In this document: piece after piece, positions 1-11,672 of the stretch
Numbering within the stretch: the first letter of the stretch is position 1
How the letters are laid out: each line of letters begins with the position of its first letter
Assembly: GCA_003952965.2 (NCBI GenBank)
Contig: CM025849.1
Location: 1,540,973 to 1,604,972 of the forward strand
DNA: 64,000 nt
Origin: Morella rubra
Lineage: Eukaryota; Streptophyta; Magnoliopsida; Fagales; Myricaceae
Reading direction: 5' to 3'
Position numbers and translations under genes: made by a program
The notes under the pieces: generated by a model
Seen by the model: only the letters and a program-made list of their open reading frames with translations
The model's database searches: none
What the model was told of the DNA's origin: nothing

Positions 1-1264
1 CAGAGACCAAAATCCACAGTTGAAAGAGAGTAAGATGTAACAGAAACAATGTGACAAAACTACAGAAGTTCCTGTTCCCAGCATGTTAATGTTATTTTGA
101 TGCAAATGGCCAACAATCGTAGCACCATATACCCAATGCAGTTCGAATGAATTTATACACAGACACGCACACATGCAGATATTTTCTGGTAGAAAGAATT
201 TGGCTGTTAGAAATTCTTTTACAAAATGGCTTACGCTGTTTTGATGCTTTCGGCAGCTTCAGAAGAATTGGGATCTCCCTCCACAAGATATATCAGCTTC
301 TTAAGCCCACACCTCTTTATATAGGCAAATTAACACCGGAAAATGTCAGGATGGTATGAACTCAATAACAACAATAAGCTGAAGATGAGACGGAATAATG
401 TAGAAATCAATTTCTCCACCAGACAGAGATTTAAACAAAAGAACCTGATAGATGTAAGAAGAGCAGGTATCTTTAAAATAAATATAGGTGATGCCAGCTC
501 TACTTCTTATTTCAAGCCTAGGGCTTTCAAAATCTCCTCTCCTTATTAAACAATTAACATTTTTCACATCTTTGTCAACCTTCAAAGTTATCAAATATCC
601 CAATATATCTATGGCATTTTCATGAAAAAAAAAATAAAAATAAAAATAAAAATTCAATTTTCCAAAACTCCTGGGCTATATATTGTTTATGTGCATGAAC
701 AAGTCTTTCTAGACATACACACACACATGCAAATTTTCATCTTATGCCCTTATATAAGAGTATTACTGTCAGAAAAATTGCTGTATATGCCCCAGCCTAT
801 ATTATCGACTGTTGTGCTTCTGCAGGAGGAAACTGCATAGATAAAAGATTGGAAGGAGAAATCTTATATCACGTCTTCTACTGTACCTGTATTACATTCT
901 CTCGTCTAACTTTGAAATATTTTGAGAAAAAGAAAAATAATTAACAAATTATTTTCTTCAGATATGGAGCAAAGTATGCTTAAAAACATACACAAATTCA
1001 AGACATCATCCATATATATTTGCACAGTCCAAACCTAGAAAAGAAGAGAACTACAAATGTTTTAGTCATAAATATGCCAATAACAGACCACAAATGCAGA
1101 ATTTTGGTGTTCTAAAAATATTGGAATTTTTGCATTGCTACCACAAATTCAGAGATCATTATATTTTTTATCTGCAAAGATTTTCAAATCCACAAAGCTT
1201 GTGACAGCAACATTCAAGAACAGAAATAACAACTGCTGATGACTTCCCATTGAGACAGAAATAC

Positions 1265-4200
1265 CAGAAGCCTTAATTTTTGAATCCTTATATCGATATA
1301 TCCCTGATGGAACAGCGTAAATCAGCTATATTCTTCCTCTCAACAATAAAATCAAGCACATATTCGCTGTCAATATATCTATGGCGTGCTATCCAGATTC
1401 CATCTCCAACTGGTAACCGTCTAACCTGCAGAAGAGCTAATAGGTATGTCAGTGTTAGCATGAAATGGAAAGAAAGATGCCAAACAGAATCTGAAGATCT
1501 GTTTCCTAAAAACCAAAAAGAGACTGGAATTAACAAATGGTGACTAAAGATGTAGCCCAAAGTCACAACACAACTTTGGGAAATCCTGAAATGGAGCTCA
1601 AACTTACACAACAACGACAAAGAAAACAGAACCAAAGCATCGTGAAGTAATAAATACTCACATGAAGATAACTTACCTCTATTTTGATTCTGAATTGACT
1701 ACGAATATTCTCGATAATTCTCCTAGACCGCGAACTAAAAACCACATATAAATTAGCATAATCAGAGTCATTACAAACATCCCCATCTTATGAAAATGGG
1801 GGCTTTAAAAAGTTTAACTAATGGCTAAAGAACAAAGAATAATCAATTCCAAGCAGCATAACAAGTTTCCCTGAAGTACCAAGTTCACTGACCCCTGAGT
1901 GGCAAACTGCTCTCGATCATCCAATATCAAAATCACTTCATATAAATCCTCAAATCTCTCTCCAAAGCTCACAGGTGGCATGCTTAAAATATTCATATTT
2001 GCTTCCAGACCATCCATCCTTGACTTCTGCACAGGACAACACTAGGAAATCCATAAGGACAATGAACATAGGATAATTAGAATTTCACATCTTCAAGGAA
2101 AGAAATCTTTTGCAAGTACAAGGGGAAGTAAAAATTTGGATCTGGGTAATCCATTTCATTTGAGCACACTACTTGCTCCACATGTGGTTACCATAAGGAC
2201 AATGAACATAGGATAATTAGAATTTCACATCTTCAAGGAAAGAAATCTTTTGCAAGTACAAGGGGAAGTAAAAATTTGGATCTGGGTAATCCATTTCATT
2301 TGAGCACACTACTTGCTCCACATGTGGTTACATATAAACAATTCACTGCCATGTGTTTAACCATTGCTCATTTCAAGGTGAAACTGCGAACAAATAGTAT
2401 CAGAAAATTAATTTTGCAGTCCTATTTTACAGTATAATACTTAGCAAGAAATGACCAAAAAAAAACCTAAATGGTCATTACAAACATTAAGATCAAACAT
2501 CACCAAATTAATTTTGCAGTCCAATTTTACGGTATAATTTATTTTACTTATTACATGGAATAATCCAGATGCAGCATTTGAGAAGCCGTCATAACTATCT
2601 GAGACAGAAGCAAGATGTTTGCCATTTGGATGAGCAAGCTCTCAAGGAGAACTAGTAGAATAGAAGTCTGGCTTATGTCCATGGTCCGTCAGCTGGGCAA
2701 TCTCTACTACACGTAAACTTGATCCTCTCGAAGATGACACAAAACTGCTGGCCAGAGTGATGAGATCTCCTTCTTCTGGGTGAAAGCTTGTTCAGAACAT
2801 GAAAACAAGCCAACACCTAAAATGAGTGCGAGAAAAACAAGGAATAAAGGTGATCTTCCAAAGTATTCCAAAAATATCAAAAGTGCAATAAAACGAAGGA
2901 CAAGGATGAGAAGGAGGTAACATATTTGGAGCAGGTGTTAGTATTTGCATCTATCCATCAACAACATACTCCAAATAATTGGACGGAAAATCAGATATAA
3001 ATTTTTGTCAGAATCAGTGTGAATGCATAAGGTGATACAACACTTCAATACAAAGTAGTTTAGTATCTAATGGGGACAAACTTATGTCTAGAGTAGAAAA
3101 TCCAATTAAAAAAGAAAAAAAAATTATCAACCACCTAGAGCTTAAATTCCACGACAATGAAGAAGATCATGGTGAGTTACTTGTCCTACTCAAGCAAGGG
3201 ACCCAACAATTCCATCCACAGTTTGACTGATAGGAAACTAATGATTTGTCTTAGTGTATTCTAGTTGCAGGCATATCAATCCATCAAATTCAACTATTAA
3301 TTGACATCATGTTGGTCCTTTAAACTTTAAGTCTTATTTTCTCTTCTACCATGTAAAACTGTAGGTCCTTTCTTGCAAATCTTACCCCAATTTCACAATA
3401 AGATAGAATACATGGACAACAAAATTCTTAATCAGATTGGAATGACCTGCAATCAACAGAGCAAACTAAGCCCACAGGTTTCGGAAAAAAATTTATGAAG
3501 AAAATGTGCCCCTTCTTTTTCAGGGTAAGAAGGGGTAGAGAAAGCATAGATCATTTAACGATACAGTACAAGTAATATTTTTACAAAGCAATTTCATCAT
3601 GTATGAGTAAAACCAAAAAAGAAGAAAAAAAGACTGAAAGTGGAGATAGCTTCCTAGACCAGATCATTTAACCCTCGAGTACAATTTAATATTTTAAGAA
3701 GCAATTTCACCATGTACCTTGTCAAGTGATTCCATAGGAACATCAATCGATTTATTTTGTCTACTCAAACCCATTGATGTCGATGTCACTTCTTTATCCA
3801 TGTCAGGACAAGCAAAATCCAGATCTGGTGTACCATGTGCACCCTGATCAGAAAAGCCTTCTGCATTAGCCAAGCTCTCTGCTGGATCAGTCAAACCAGA
3901 TCTCATGAGACAGTCGCGTGCTACATCTTGACCTTCTTGAGTTAGCATGTACCTGCAAAATAAAAGAGGGAATTGGTGCCTGCATAAAATAGCAATTGGC
4001 AACTGTACATCTATGCAGAATTCTGGACCAAGGTTGTGATCCAAGAGTCAAAAGTCAGCTTTTAAGTTGGCATTTCAGGATATGCCAGTTCCAGCCATCT
4101 ACAAACACTAGGTGATGCTTTTGTTTTTTTTTATGTTTTTTTGGGGGGGGGGGGGAGGAGAGAGGAAATCTACTAGTAGTACAAAGAATATATCTTAGTA

Positions 4201-6188
4201 GACATCCTCATAAGTCCAATATGTAGCACAATTGTTTATCATTTCAAGAGCTCATAGAAATCTAATTACGATGGCAAATCTGACCCCATGGAAGTTGCTT
4301 TTTGTTAAATAATGAAGGCACATCATTTCAACAGGAACGTACTACAACAATAATGCCTGACATGCCTGAAATCTTTGACAGTTGTTATAGGTGCATCAGC
4401 ATTTCACTTGAGAAAAACGTCCCTACCACATCACTTCTAAACGACTAATATAGGCAAAGGCTTTTACACAAGATAGATGTCATCTGCTATCAGAAGAAAG
4501 ATACACATATTGAAAGCAAATAGGAAATTTGCAAACAATAGCCTTACTTTGCAGGGCAACTCGACTTCACAACTAGTCCCTTGGTTATTAAAGTCTTCAT
4601 GCAGTTCCACCCACTATACCAATCTTTTGGAGAACTTCCAAATTGCCCTGGTTTCCCTTTTCCCTTTTCTGGCCTAAGAACAAGGGAGGTCTCCAAAATA
4701 TCAATTGCACTGTCCAAAAAAGCACTAAGAGTAACTGCGAAACAAAATTAGAAAATTGATATGATGAATTAACATACGCAATTGGCACCCGAGATAGCCC
4801 ACTTCCTTCAGCTGCATCAATTAGCTCCTGTTTATGCATAAATTCATTCCCAGTTGCAGTCCCCCTAAGATAAGGTATTATTGCCTCTCCTTGTTATGTC
4901 AAGAAACCGACAAAGGAGAGTAAAGTATTATCCAGTTTACCTGTAGAGGGCAATCAACATTGCATATGCAACAGAATTCTTTTGCGGTACATAGCGTTTG
5001 GTTCCCTTTTTTTTCTTACCTAAATGTTAACATTAAAACGTAATATATCAATGCGCTTCTGAATGAATATCAGAACAAAGGATACTTGACTTAGCCTTTC
5101 AGAGAAGAATCAAAGTTGGAAAATCAGCATAGGCAAAAGTACCTTCTTTTGTCAGGCCTTCTGGTTCAGAACTGCCTGAACTAGTCTCAAAAAAGCCTTG
5201 CATAAGTCTTAGAATCCATTTTCCCACACCCCTATAACAAAATCTGAGTCATTCCACTGAAAGACTAGATAAATAGAGTAAAAGCAAATTACCAGAAACA
5301 GAAAGAACCCAAAAAAAGCTTTTCAAACGTAGTTTTGCCCTTGTTCCAAAGAAGTATGAAAGTCATTAGACCGATACTTCCACCGAGCTCTGTTAGGTAG
5401 AGGTGCTTCCGATCTTCTTTCCCAAAAGTTCCAAGCTAGACATTTCTACCTTTTCCACTCCCCACTAATTCTTCGTAACTAAAGTGAAAGAATTCATAAT
5501 TTTACCACGCATTGTCTAAAGAAAGTAACTATCTATACAGTTTGTTTTGTTTTCTACTACTTAGAAGTACAATAGAAAGGCTAATTGCATCACATGCCAT
5601 AACTTTCTCGAATTGCCTTTGTGAGATCATAAAATAAATGTTCAACTAAAAGTCCAGGAAAATTTTTCTTCTGGAACAAACAAAACCTAGTAACATAAAT
5701 TTCATAACTTCTACCCAATAAACAAAAATCAGAATCCCGCCCCTTCTCCCCTCCAAATTACAAGATTCCCCACGAACACAAAAAAAAAAACAGATGACAA
5801 AAAATGCGTTTCTTTTCAATGATATTGAGCATTCATATACAAACAGCGTTTTTAATGAAACTAAATATCGTTTCCGTTTACCAAAAACCCAAAAGCGCCA
5901 AAATTGCGTAAAAAATGCACACATTATCACAATGTGTTCCCAAGAAGAAGTTGAGCGCTTTTTTTCCGTAGAAACAAACAGAACACTTTACTTGATCTGA
6001 GAGAGGTCTTTGAGTGTTTTGATTCGGGTTCTGGAGTTGCAGATATTGGAGTAAGCCTTCGAAAGGGTTGCGTCAACGTTCTCGGAGATCCCTTTGGGTT
6101 TCTCCGCCAGTTCCTGCCTCTTGCTGCACATGTATGCCGCGACGCCCTCGTTCTCGGGGCACGCCACCACACGCCTCTCCTTGTCCAT
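1265..6188 (-). CDS. MUS81: Crossover junction endonuclease MUS81 (3' end missing, frame disturbed)
   Basis: MUS81 is the catalytic subunit, with EME1, of a nuclear XPF-family endonuclease that cuts branched DNA in replication-fork repair and meiotic crossing-over. Exons I can read: 5992-6188 (start MDKERRVVACPENEG), 5143-5231 (helix-hairpin-helix GVGKWILRLMQGFF), 4941-5019, 4778-4864, 4548-4673 (FGSSPKDWYSGWNCMKTL), 3718-3952, an uncertain one near 2713-2817 (SSLWPAVLCHLREDQVY), 1893-2026 (EVILILDDREQFATQG), 1677-1734 and 1265-1425. The last carries LPVGDGIWIARHRY and the nuclease motif ERKNIADL (ERKxxxD). Splice phases of the first six exons agree. At 1285-1300 the conserved RDNRYKDQKLRLL stretch is recognisable only across three frames (net two extra bases). 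The later nuclease and C-terminal hairpin exons were not found in 1-1264, so they lie off the window or are lost. Identity is sure; intactness is doubtful. Confidence 0.9.
2051..2330. repeat. Perfect 140-bp tandem duplication in a MUS81 intron
   Basis: Bases 2051-2190 and 2191-2330 are identical over 140 bp when read side by side, with no spacer. The unit begins CCATAAGGACAATG and ends CCACATGTGGTTA. It lies between the MUS81 exon at 1893-2026 and the uncertain exon near 2713-2817. Zero differences means either a very recent duplication or an assembly artefact. Confidence 0.97.
4143..4155. repeat. Poly-G run of 13
   Basis: A run of 13 G follows a T-rich stretch in the MUS81 intron between the exons at 3718-3952 and 4548-4673. 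Such runs are rare in AT-rich plant introns, are unstable, and are a spot where read errors cluster. Confidence 0.9.
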
Positions 6189-7238
6189 TTTGGGACCTAA
6201 TTGTCACGTTTTCTTGTCAAGTTCTTAGCTTTTTGAGTGATCAAAGAATGTGAAGAGGAAGAAGAGCGGAATGGCGCTCTGGTCCTCTGCTGGGGGTCTT
6301 TCAAATTTGTGGGTAGCGCGCTATGTCGTTTAGTTTGGCCAGCCTATTGGCTTTGTCGTTTGGAAACTGAGAAATGAAGAAGAAAGTTAAGCTTTTTTAA
6401 CCTTTGAGCCAATAATATTAAAAGCAATGTAGGTAAACTTCAGCCATCTAGAAATTTCAGCTAATGTGCATGACCTATTCACTTGTCAATCAATGGGAGA
6501 GACAGAACAGACGCATCATCTCTGTTGTTGGATGAGTTCTATAGATCTCATAAAGTTTTTCTAATAGAATATTCATAAACCTTTTCCATCCACCATTAAC
6601 GATGTAATTTTATTTTAATACTTCCAAAAGATTTAATGATAATGGGATACTTTCATCAAGTAAAGGGTACTTCGAACGTTAATTACCATTAAGCAACCTT
6701 AAAATCCTCTATAACACTGATACTCTATGTTCAAACAGCCTCGTCCTCATATAATAAATCAAAAACTAGGTTCAAGAATCATTCTTTGTTTGGAAGGATT
6801 GGGTTTAAAATGAAGGAATGCATTCCTCAACAATAGAAACGCGTTGTTTCTGAAGAGATTTACTCGTTTTTTGTCAGGACCAAATAAAGGGCAAAGCATA
6901 AGGGAGATATGCTGTTATAACTTATAAACAAAGGGATTTCTTGATTTATGCTTATTTCAGTCAAAAGAAGAAAGAAAATATTGATATACCCGTTACGTCT
7001 TTCTCTTTCATCTCAGGTGCGCAGGGTTTCCAACGTTTCTGCTCACACCTCTTGCAATGCCATGGTTTGTCTTCCAATAAGCAAACGAACAACTCAAAGT
7101 TGTAAAGTTACCAGGAAGAAACAGGCTGGTTCACATGCAATCCGTTGACACCAGAATCATAACGCATATCTCTGCAACAATTCGCTCAATTCAAGGCCTG
7201 AATGCAAAGTGTCGCCTTTACACCTCCCTCTGAACCCC
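6189..7238. other. Intergenic region between MUS81 and the LTP-like gene
   Basis: This divergent spacer holds the 5' flanks of MUS81 (-) and of the LTP-like gene (+). I see no coding region, RNA gene or named element in it. The open stretch at 6948-7148 shows no recognisable protein feature and is most likely chance. Confidence 0.6.
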
Positions 7239-7244
7239 TATAAA
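7239..7244 (+). promoter_or_regulatory. TATA box of the LTP-like gene
   Basis: The hexamer TATAAA sits in the context CCCCTATAAAGACC, 84 bp before the start codon. That would put transcription start near 7270 and leave a 5' leader of roughly 50 bases. This is a canonical plant TATA placement; it was judged by eye only. Confidence 0.6.
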
Positions 7245-7322
7245 GACCCCCTCACTGTCCCGGCCTCAAAAACATCCAAAGAGAGAAAACTAAAGTAAGA
7301 GAACACTGAGACAGAGAGCGAG

Positions 7323-7963
7323 ATGACAATGTTCACAACTAATCTGTTGGTTTTGGCTACCTTTGCCGTCGCTGGGATTCTATTTTCCGGTGACCACAAC
7401 ATGGTTGCCGCACAAGACTGCAAAGGTGACTTCCAGGGCTTGGTTACTCAATGTGCTATGTTCGTTCAAAAGAATGTGCCGAAGCAGGACCCGTCTCCAG
7501 CGTGTTGCAACGTTATCCGCTCGGTGGACATCCCATGCGCGTGCAGCCACATCACCGAGGAGATTGAGAAGGTGATCGACATGGAGAAAGTGGTTTTTGT
7601 AGCTAAGTCCTGTGGCAGGCCACTCCCCACTGGGACCAAGTGTGGAAGTAAGAACATAATTAACCTTCTCTTTGGGACATAATTCGACTCTTTAAGATCC
7701 AGCTGAACTTAATTATCCAAAGTTTATGTCTCCAATAGGGGGAGTAAATTTTGTTTGTTTTCTGTTGATCAAATGAGCTCTGAATCATTTATATCCATAT
7801 GATTTTGCCATCAAAGATTCTTATCAATTCGCCTCAGAATTCATCCGATTCCACCATTAATTTTAATAATAACATTAGAAACTAGTTTTCAATATCATTT
7901 CCTTTTCTTGTGGCATTTGTTGCAGGTTACACTGTTCCTCCGACCCATGTGGTTGGTTCATGA
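7323..7963 (+). CDS. Lipid-transfer-like secreted protein (8-Cys, prolamin superfamily)
   Basis: Two exons, 7323-7647 and 7926-7963, encode about 120 residues. Splicing joins TGT GGA A to GT TAC ACT, giving the C-terminus CGSYTVPPTHVVGS; without splicing the frame would end in the intron at 7682. The N-terminus is a signal peptide (MTMFTTNLLVLATFAVAGIL...AAQ). The mature part has the eight-cysteine pattern C-C-CC-CxC-C-C (DC, QC, ACC, PCAC, SCG, KCG) that builds a four-helix lipid-binding cage in nsLTP, DIR1 and 2S albumin proteins. The likely place is the cell wall or apoplast. A TATA box lies 84 bp upstream. Its position next to MUS81 matches, from memory, the Arabidopsis At4g30880 neighbour. 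The family is certain; the ligand is unknown. Confidence 0.9.
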
Positions 7964-9646
7964 AGAGCCCGACTGCAAATGGACGATCTTTTGTGTACTT
8001 GTCAAGGAGGAAAAATAGAATAAGTCTGCAGAGCCTATGCTCCAGTACTCATGTTGTATCGCTTATAAGAACATCTGTAGTAATTACAACATTGTATAAC
8101 TACAGAAAGCCTATCGTTATTAATATAATATATATTTGAAGTACTTCGATAAATAAGTTATTATATTGCTCTATGAAATTCTACTGGTAATTAAGGATCA
8201 AGTCAGTAATTTTGCCGATAAATGTCAACCCCATTTCAATAACTAATATAGAGCAATCTATCTCTCCACAAATAATTCGTCCAGAAAAATGATCAGAAAA
8301 GAAAAAAAACAAACATGCGATTCAAACCGTGCGTGTTAATAAAGATTTTTTTCAATAAATTAATTGATTTTCTTTTTAAAAAAAATGTAGTCAGAAACTT
8401 TAATACAACATGAGGTGACATTTGAGGAAGAATTTTTGATCGAGCCCACCCAACAATGCCCAATTGATAATCTCATATCAGTTTAAATTGGGACGAAATC
8501 ATTACTCAAAATATAAAGAGGCAGACATTTATTAAAGGGAAAACCGATATCGAATCCTATATTTTTCAACGGGACCACATAATTTCCCATATATCTACGG
8601 CTCTGGGATTGGGCTGGTGTGATTGGGAATCTAGTCGTTGAAACTATCAGAGCAGAAGAATCGACGAGACAAACAATTGTAAGCGCGACTTTTAATTTTT
8701 GCCAAGGCGACAGCTTTCGACTCCACAGGCTCATTTAAGTAACGCCCCTCGGCTGAGAGCGTTACCAAAATTTTTTGTTGGAGCGACACCAGCGCGCGTA
8801 GTAATTTTTTTTGCTAGGCGGCGCACGCAGTAATTAAGCATAATATCATGTTAGAATTCAATGGCCCTAACATGAGTAACATCAGTTGCTGAGTGCAGTG
8901 ACCTCAAAAATAACTTTCTAGCTCCCCCATTGATATAGAGGTAGAAAGAGAAATTTAGAAATGTTTCAACCGTCAGATCAACACCCTGTCTTCTCCCACC
9001 ATTAATCGTACAACTCTCCAATCCCAGCTCGCCACGTGAACATGTGGGCCTTAGCTTAGACTCTGGGTTGGGTCTTCTTCAATACAACCAAGCACCATAG
9101 AACTGGGCTATAATGGAGTCCTCATGGACCCAAATTAAATGTTGGAGCTTAGTTACATTGATTTTTTTTTTTTTGGAATTGATCTAAGCTCCAAATTATG
9201 ATTGAGTTATAATATATAGTCAAGTTTTTTATTTATTTATTTTTCTCACCAGTTTATATTCGTACACATATTTAATAAGATCCTGCATAATTTTATATAA
9301 AAAAAAATTATCTATATTTTTGTTTTCTCAAGTGCATACGACGATAACAAATAAATTAATCTACAAAACACCAAAAGTTGAACTACTACATATAGAGTAT
9401 CATATTTTTTGGATTAAGTTCCAATGGAAATATATATTTTTTAATAAATTTATTCCAAACGGACCAGTAGTTCTTATTAATCTTCAAACATATATAATCA
9501 AGACCCCATATGTATAAGATTGGGCATAACATATATATAGTCCAATCAATAGAGCTTAAAACACACAATAATATTCAACACTTAAAAGTACTACAAGCAA
9601 TACGTGACGTCCCTGAATAATGCAAATATTTTTCATATGTAGATAA

Positions 9647-9733
9647 TTAATTAAAAATGGTATGAACTTGAATTTGCTGAGGAGCAAGTCCAGCTCTCTT
9701 TATTGTCCTTGTGCAGTAGCCTCCATTTTGAAT
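9647..9733 (-). other. Possible terminal exon, unrecognised
   Basis: On the minus strand a pyrimidine-rich stretch ends in GTTGCAG at 9734 and is followed by an open frame that starts IQNGGYCTRTIKRAG and ends ...VHTIFN with TAA at 9647. It has the look of a last coding exon but I cannot place the family or join it to another exon. The secreted-peptide gene at 11187-11672 is 1.5 kb upstream on the same strand, yet that frame already ends in a stop. Confidence 0.25.
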
Positions 9734-10539
9734 CTGCAACAGAAGCACGCTCGAAGTGTGAAGTTAATGCAGCTCATCAACAAGCAAAAGTAGAACTATA
9801 GTTAAAGAATAATATTGTGGAAATTAAAACATATTTCGCCTGAAAGCTCTAATTTGTCCTTTTATTTTTTTTGGATTTTGTTTTAGTATTTTTAGTTCTT
9901 TAAATTTTTAGTTATGTTTCTTGTTTTAATCTTTATTGGTTTTTTTTTTTTTTTTTTTTACTTTTTTAGATGTTTATATTCTTTTTATTTAGAGGTTATC
10001 TTAATCTTTGTTTAATTTAATTAGATAAGTATTAAGTAGCTGTGTCAATTCAAAAAATTCAAGAGATACAATTAAGCCTAAAAAACGGAGCATGCAAAAG
10101 GGTTACTAGCCTTGAGGATACAATTTATCATTAGCATAGTCAATCACTCACAATTAATGTCATTCTTCTTTTTTATGCTTTTTCATGCACGTATACAGGA
10201 TTAATTTGTTTTATTAATTTTATTATTTCAGTGTTTTTGAAGTTTTATCCTGTTTTATGTTGCTATTTATTGTTTTTGCACATATGCCCCAAGCTATGAG
10301 TGGAAATGTCTCCATCAAGTAGCACCGGTAGTAATGCCAATGTTAGAATTTTTCATCTGTCAACCAACCTAATATATATGGACGAAGCGATTAATTTGAG
10401 AAGCAAAATAAATCATGAATGTATGGGGATGGATTTGATAATTTAGGTCAAAATTATATAATATGAAAGGTACATAAAATCTTTGGAGAATTTTATCATT
10501 TTTATAAATATACTATAACAAATTTGCTCTTTAGTATCC

Positions 10540-10870
10540 GTTTATTTCGCTGGTAAAGAGACCGAATTTGGTTGCCAGAACACTTTAGCAACTATATAAG
10601 ATCGTTGCAAATAAAATATCGGTAAAGATTTTTAGTGATGTGAAGAATACTTTGTCATTATTAATCATTACATATAGAAACAAAGTGTATTGTTACTAAA
10701 GTTTAACCAACCTAATCAGTAGATGACTTATCAATTCATCCGTAGTGGTTGCTAAACATGGCTACATGGCAATGAATAACTTGGTCACCCAAGCTAATAT
10801 TAGCGACAAATGGAATATGTCGCTGAAGTTTATTTTAGTGACCAATAATGATAAAAATTTGCTACACTTC
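10540..10870. mobile_element. Possible non-autonomous DNA transposon remnant
   Basis: The stretch carries scattered short motifs of the kind TAGCGACAAATGG, TGTCGCTGAAG and TTTAGTGACCAATAATG, which resemble the GCGACAAA / TTTGTCGC sub-terminal repeats of plant CACTA-like and other non-autonomous DNA elements. I could not define terminal inverted repeats or a target duplication, so this is a weak call from motif resemblance only. Confidence 0.2.
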
Positions 10871-11186
10871 ACTTTGGTATTCAAACTTTCCCTACCTTAC
10901 TTACCACTTACTCAAAAAAAAAAAAAAAAGACTTTTTCTATATACACGTGCTCCTTAGGATCATGAAAGCTGATTAATTAAGAAACAATATGCAATTAAT
11001 AGTGACCGAATATAAATAATCAGTTTTCGCTTGAGAAAGGTTGAAAGATTAAATATGATAAGTATTGTACATATGTATATGTATACGTATGTGTAGGCAT
11101 ATATATAGCTAGCTAGCAATATTCTTTCAATGAAGCTCGGAGAGAATAATTGGAAAAGTTGTTTACCAAGTATATGAGGCTGGAGC

Positions 11187-11672
11187 TCATGGATTTTGCA
11201 TGTGACGGTCAGCAGCATTTAAGTGCTCCGAGACATGCATTTGGTCACACTTTGAGTGGCACTCATGAACACGATATCGCTTTGAATATTCTTCTTCCAT
11301 GGTTTCACTAACAAGATGATCCATATGCTCACCATCATGAGCATGAGCCTTTATACATCGTACAATATGACGAAGGACACATAGTTGATGAAAAAACTTT
11401 CCAATCGGACCCAATTTGTGATAAAATCGACAACGTTTATATGCTTTTTCAATACATTCATTCAATGGTAGAGGACTCGTATCAAGTTCAGAGAAATCAT
11501 GAGGAAGCGAGATCGGAGGAGATGAAGAAGGACCGGCAAAAGACGCAGCAGCAATATTAATGTCATCATGATCATTATTATTAGCTTGAAACTCAGCGAG
11601 CACAAGGCTGATCATAAGCAAAACAATCAGGATCACCATCACAAACTTTCTATTATATTTCGTAGCCATCAA
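11187..11672 (-). CDS. Secreted cysteine- and histidine-rich small protein, unknown function
   Basis: A single uninterrupted frame of 161 codons begins MMATKYNRKFVMVILIVLL, a strong signal peptide ending around residue 27 (ISLVLAEFQ). A low-complexity, Ser/Pro-rich spacer follows to about residue 70. The C-terminal half has six cysteines spaced C-x7-C-x16-C-x7-C and, about 35 residues on, C-x3-C, with many histidines (HAHDGEHMDH, HECHSKCDQMH). Even cysteine number and secretion suggest disulphide bonds outside the cell, as in thionin-like or signalling peptides, but I do not recognise the family. The frame ends DRHMQNP at 11187. No intron is needed. The gene seems real because length, signal peptide and cysteine pattern fit together. 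Confidence 0.6.
   Translation of the reverse strand: MMATKYNRKFVMVILIVLLMISLVLAEFQANNNDHDDINIAAASFAGPSSSPPISLPHDFSELDTSPLPLNECIEKAYKRCRFYHKLGPIGKFFHQLCVLRHIVRCIKAHAHDGEHMDHLVSETMEEEYSKRYRVHECHSKCDQMHVSEHLNAADRHMQNP

Larger units (their letters stand above)
7964..11186. other. AT-rich intergenic region
   Basis: This holds the 3' flank of the LTP-like gene, many A/T runs and no clear gene. A GC-richer island at about 8690-8830 contains several GCGAC motifs and may be a transposon scrap. Possible small pieces within it (9647-9733 and 10540-10870) are listed separately. Confidence 0.5.

Noticed and set aside
700-840. Possible further MUS81 nuclease exon (weak EAxxSI-like match)
   Set aside because: Only a few scattered identities, with a stop inside and no proper splice context; not better than chance.
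2690-2790. Long alternative frame (FHPEEGDLITLASSFVSS...) overlapping the uncertain MUS81 exon
   Set aside because: The frame with SSLWPAVLCHLREDQVY fits the MUS81 family better and ends at a GT donor; the alternative has a stop just upstream and no family match.
4548-4673. A suspected extra frameshift in the MUS81 exon with FGSSPKDWYSGWN
   Set aside because: Careful re-reading of the reverse strand gives a continuous frame (APEKGKGKPGQFGSSPKDW) in phase with both neighbours; the apparent break was a transcription slip.
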